Shown one piece after another: positions 61,092-64,000 of a DNA stretch of 64,000 nucleotides (its first letter is position 1; each line of letters starts with the position of its first letter). The notes beneath the pieces are model-generated. The model was given only the letters and a program-made list of their open reading frames with translations. It was not told where the DNA came from and did not search any database. The DNA is from Lentilactobacillus senioris DSM 24302 = JCM 17472 (lineage in GTDB: Bacteria > Bacillota > Bacilli > Lactobacillales > Lactobacillaceae), in assembly GCF_001436555.1 (NCBI RefSeq), contig NZ_AYZR01000009.1, forward strand, positions 233,593-297,592. Reading direction: 5' to 3'. The position numbers and the translations under genes are program-made.

Positions 61092-62468
61092 ATGCAAAAT
61101 ATTGATAATAGTGGGACTAAGACCCACCATGTTTCAGCCGCTTTTGTTTATTTCTTCGGCGCATTAGGCGGATTACTCTTCGGTTACGATACCGGGGTTA
61201 TCTCAGGAGCCATCTTATTCATCGAAAAACAACTTAAATTAAACGCTTGGCAACAAGGTTGGGTTGTTTCTGCCGTACTATTAGGGGCCATCTTAGGGGC
61301 TGCTGTTATTGGACCAATGTCTGATAAGTACGGTCGTCGTAAATTAGTTCTTTTATCTTCAATTATTTTCTTCGTTGGGGCTTTAGGTTCTGCTTTCTCC
61401 CCTGAATTTTGGACTTTAATTATTTCTCGAATCATCTTAGGGATGGCCGTTGGGGCTGCTTCTGCTTTGATTCCTACTTACTTAGCTGAACTATCACCAG
61501 CTGACAAACGGGGTTCCATGTCTAGTTTGTTCCAATTGATGGTTATGACTGGGATCTTAATCGCCTACATCACTAACTACACCTTCTCAGGCATGTACAC
61601 TGGTTGGCGTTGGATGCTTGGTTTTGCTGCTATTCCAGCTGCCTTGCTTTTCTTTGGAGCTTTGATCTTGCCAGAAAGTCCTCGTTTCTTAGTTAAACAA
61701 GGTAAAAATGAAGAAGCTAAGCACGTTTTAGCTACTATGAATAACAACAACATGACCGTTGTTAATGAAGAATTAACTGATATTAAGGCTCAAGCTCAAA
61801 TCAAGAGTGGTGGCTGGAAAGAATTATTCAGTAAATTCGTTCACCCTGCCCTAGTAATTGGGGTTGGCCTTGCTATCTTCCAACAAGTAATGGGATGTAA
61901 TACCGTGCTTTACTATGCTCCAACCATCTTCACCGACGTTGGCTTTGGTGTTTCCGCTGCTTTAATTGCTCACATCGGAATTGGGATCTTTAACGTATTA
62001 GTTACCGCCGTAGCCGTAATGATCATGGATAAGATTGATCGTAAAAAGATGCTAATCGGTGGTGCCGTCGGAATGGGAATTTCTCTTTTAATCATGAGTA
62101 TTTCAATGCACTTCTCAGGTGGTAGTACTTTAGCTGCTTGGATCTGTGTTTTAGCACTTACCGTTTACATCGCTTTCTTCTCAGCAACCTGGGGACCAGT
62201 TATGTGGGTTATGATTGGTGAAGTTTTCCCACTTAACATTCGTGGTTTAGGTAACTCCTTTGCCAGTGTTATTAACTGGTCTGCCAACATGGTTGTTTCC
62301 TTAACTTTCCCTCCATTGTTGAACTTCTTTGGTACTGGTAGCCTCTTTATTGGTTACGCTGTTCTTTGTTTCGCTTCTATCTGGTTTGTTCACTCAAAAG
62401 TTTTCGAAACCCGGAACAAATCTTTGGAAGAAATCGAAGAAAAACTACGCCAAGAATCAGCAAACTAA
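61092..62468 (+). CDS. xylT: Sugar:H+ symporter, probably D-xylose (XylT-like)
   Basis: A 458-residue sugar porter of the major facilitator superfamily with twelve helices. Signature motifs are GYDTGVISGA (helix 1), DKYGRRKLVL (loop 2-3), ILGMAVGAASALIPTYLAEL (helix 4), PESPRFLVKQGK (after helix 6) and IDRKKML (loop 8-9). The helix 7 block is FQQVMGCNTVLYYAPTIF. It lies between xylA and the ROK regulator with shared operators, so D-xylose is the likely substrate, though arabinose porters are close relatives. The ATG at 61092 follows GAGGTG. A GTG three codons earlier overlaps that site. Confidence 0.9.
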   Translation: MQNIDNSGTKTHHVSAAFVYFFGALGGLLFGYDTGVISGAILFIEKQLKLNAWQQGWVVSAVLLGAILGAAVIGPMSDKYGRRKLVLLSSIIFFVGALGSAFSPEFWTLIISRIILGMAVGAASALIPTYLAELSPADKRGSMSSLFQLMVMTGILIAYITNYTFSGMYTGWRWMLGFAAIPAALLFFGALILPESPRFLVKQGKNEEAKHVLATMNNNNMTVVNEELTDIKAQAQIKSGGWKELFSKFVHPALVIGVGLAIFQQVMGCNTVLYYAPTIFTDVGFGVSAALIAHIGIGIFNVLVTAVAVMIMDKIDRKKMLIGGAVGMGISLLIMSISMHFSGGSTLAAWICVLALTVYIAFFSATWGPVMWVMIGEVFPLNIRGLGNSFASVINWSANMVVSLTFPPLLNFFGTGSLFIGYAVLCFASIWFVHSKVFETRNKSLEEIEEKLRQESAN

Positions 62469-62488
62469 TATTTCCATCCTCTCTTCAC

Positions 62489-62523
62489 AAAAAACGATCA
62501 ACTTTTCAGTTGATCGTTTTTTT
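62489..62523. terminator. Bidirectional terminator between xylT and xylR
   Basis: AAAACGATCAAC/GTTGATCGTTTT hairpin with a six-base loop and T-runs. Confidence 0.85.
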
Positions 62524-62533
62524 ATGTTCTTAT

Positions 62534-63691
62534 TTAATTAATGGAAAAGTGAAGGTCGTAATTCATCATATCAAGCACTCTGTGAGTGATTAAAGAGCAT
62601 GAACCCAATAATGTAGCCTTATCTGCATCATCGATCAAATAGACGTTAGGAATGCTGCTATCGATCATTCTCATTTGCTCATCGATAGCATTTAACATTT
62701 CTGGCATTTCTTCAATTAGCGGCGAGCTAATGAAGAAAGAATGGGTGTCAAAAGTTTTAGCAATGTTATACATCAAAAAGGCAATAGTTTCTACGAATAG
62801 ATCTAATCGTTTAATAACAATCGGGTTGCTCTTCCGGTATAGATCCACCACGTCATTTCTAAACAGTGGCTCTCCATATTCGTCACTAATTGCCGTGATA
62901 ATTGCATCTTCCGAACAAATTGATTCTACCGTCTGATATTTGCCGTTGTGCATGGTTAACGTGCGACCCACTTCCCCGGCCTCGCCGGTGGCGCCCCGAT
63001 AGATCGTATGGTTTAAAATAATCCCAGCCCCGATCCCTTTATGGATACTGATGGTAATGGAATTTTCGGTCGATTGTTCATCGTTAAAGTCTCGTTCGTA
63101 TAACGCAGCCATGTTAGCTTCATTATCAATAGTAATTTTAACGTGGGGATACATTTTCCAGAGCTCTTGTTTTAAGTCTATTCCACCTAAATTTAGGAAT
63201 GGTGAGTATAAGATTTGACCGTCTTTTACGATCCCGTGGTAAGAAATAGATATTCCCATCAATCCAACTTCGCTCTTAATTTTTGGCAAAGTAGATTCGA
63301 TTAAATCATGGATAATGTCCAAAATTTCATGAATATCCCGTTGATAAATTCTAATTTCACCACTTTTAACAATCTCACCATTTAAGTAGTTAAACATGTA
63401 ATGTAAGTTGCGGTAGGCAATATCTAAGCTAACCGTTACCCCATACGTTGCATTAATGGTTACCATAGTCGGTTTACGGCCTCCGTTATTAGAAGCTTCC
63501 CCATCTCCAACTTCCTTAATCAGTCCCGTTAACATAAGATCATTATAGATAGAAGAAACAGTTGATTTGTTAAGAGAAAGATCTCGAGCAATTTGAGCTC
63601 TTGAGGTAACACCAGAATTAAAAATATTTTGAAGAATTAATTTACCATTAGTTTGTCGTACTAATTGTTTGCTGGTTAGTCCATCATCCAT
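62534..63691 (-). CDS. xylR: ROK-family repressor XylR
   Basis: A 385-residue regulator. The N-terminal winged helix (about 10-70) reads GVTSRAQIARDLSLNKSTVS. The ROK domain follows with GIGAGIILNHTIYRGATGEAG. The kinase zinc motif CxCG is absent and the ExGH position reads GEVGRTL, so it is a sensor rather than a sugar kinase. XylR proteins release xylO when xylose binds. AAAGGAT supports the ATG at 63691. An operator-like site about 100 bp upstream suggests it also controls itself. Confidence 0.9.
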   Translation of the reverse strand: MDDGLTSKQLVRQTNGKLILQNIFNSGVTSRAQIARDLSLNKSTVSSIYNDLMLTGLIKEVGDGEASNNGGRKPTMVTINATYGVTVSLDIAYRNLHYMFNYLNGEIVKSGEIRIYQRDIHEILDIIHDLIESTLPKIKSEVGLMGISISYHGIVKDGQILYSPFLNLGGIDLKQELWKMYPHVKITIDNEANMAALYERDFNDEQSTENSITISIHKGIGAGIILNHTIYRGATGEAGEVGRTLTMHNGKYQTVESICSEDAIITAISDEYGEPLFRNDVVDLYRKSNPIVIKRLDLFVETIAFLMYNIAKTFDTHSFFISSPLIEEMPEMLNAIDEQMRMIDSSIPNVYLIDDADKATLLGSCSLITHRVLDMMNYDLHFSIN

Positions 63692-63785
63692 AGGATTATC
63701 CTTTCAAATGTAATAGATTAATTTATTTTTAAAACGCTTCAACTATATATAATATAACATTTTTTGCGGTTTTTGGGGAGGTTAA

Positions 63786-63806
63786 TTAGTTTAACCAACC
63801 AACTTA
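63786..63806. promoter_or_regulatory. xylO-like site upstream of xylR
   Basis: TTAGTTT and AACCAACTTA arms, as in the xylA operator but with the spacing shortened to 21 bp in total. The flanking 63692-63944 stretch is AT-rich with a TATATT -10-like run and no ORF. Confidence 0.55.
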
Positions 63807-63944
63807 GTTTGTCTACTATTGGGGATCACTAAAGCATTAATATAATAAAATTTTTTATTTACTATAATTAATAAAATTATTTTAGCAATTATCCTACTAA
63901 CCAATGTAATAAATATTATTGCTATACTTTCCAATTTTATATAC

Positions 63945-63978
63945 AAAAAAGGACCTCTATTTCTAGAGATCCTTTTAA
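63945..63978 (-). terminator. Terminator of the rRNA operon
   Basis: AAAAGGATCTCT/AGAGGTCCTTTT (one wobble) with a T-run on the minus strand, directly after the 5S rRNA end. Confidence 0.8.
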
Positions 63979-63984
63979 CAATTA

Positions 63985-64000
63985 GCGTGGCAACGTCCTA
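63985..64000 (-). rRNA. rrf: 5S ribosomal RNA, 3' end (cut by window edge)
   Basis: Read on the minus strand, TAGGACGTTGCCACGC is the 3' end of lactobacillar 5S rRNA, followed a few bases later by a terminator. The rest of the rRNA operon lies beyond position 64000. Confidence 0.8.

Overview
The window looks like chromosomal DNA from an obligately heterofermentative member of the Lactobacillaceae. It is AT-rich and carries strong GGAGG ribosome binding sites with frequent TTG and GTG starts. It encodes a full phosphoketolase route (zwf, two 6-phosphogluconate dehydrogenases, xpk, adhE), a xylose regulon, an arginine deiminase gene and the SufCDSUB iron-sulfur system. I see no phage, insertion sequence, CRISPR array or tRNA.

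Layout. 1-5.8 kb: start of arcA with its control region, a glycerol facilitator, a TetR/MMPL exporter pair and an EamA transporter. 5.9-20 kb: phosphoglucomutase, DegV, an ABC-F ATPase, a histidine phosphatase, an aquaporin, an NAD-type 6-phosphogluconate dehydrogenase, YfhO, a DedA-like protein, and a GH25 muramidase next to an NlpC/P60 peptidase. 19.9-20.1 kb: an orphan structured RNA gene on the minus strand. 20.1-29.2 kb: lipoate ligase, UspA, a pseudouridine synthase, phosphoketolase with a GntR regulator, a YbaK deacylase and membrane proteins. 29.2-36.8 kb: one tightly packed minus-strand operon, nrdD-nrdG-sufC-sufD-sufS-sufU-sufB, behind NrdR-box-like sites. 37-56.6 kb: HD hydrolase, adhE with a Rex-type operator, a P-type ATPase, aldo/keto reductase, Hsp20, a CNNM/CorC protein, a second YfhO, NrdI, an MFS transporter, a secreted Ig-like protein, zwf, gnd and two small unknown proteins.

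56.6-57.86 kb is the most unusual part. It holds an M-box (ykoK) magnesium riboswitch with an apparent attenuator. The riboswitch is followed not by a transporter but by a 29-codon ORF, a 17-bp hairpin, an unrecognised structured region of about 270 nt, and three tandem copies of a roughly 130-bp hairpin-rich unit that abut the end of xylB. 57.86-63.7 kb is the xylose regulon (xylB, xylA, divergent xylT, ROK-type xylR) with shared operators and cre sites. The window ends in the 3' end of a minus-strand 5S rRNA.

How it fits together: xylose enters by XylT, becomes xylulose 5-phosphate through XylA and XylB, and meets the oxidative pentose phosphate flux from Zwf and Gnd at phosphoketolase. AdhE reoxidises NADH to make ethanol, and its promoter carries a redox-sensing site. 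Anaerobic ribonucleotide reductase is tied to the Fe-S assembly system that its activase needs.
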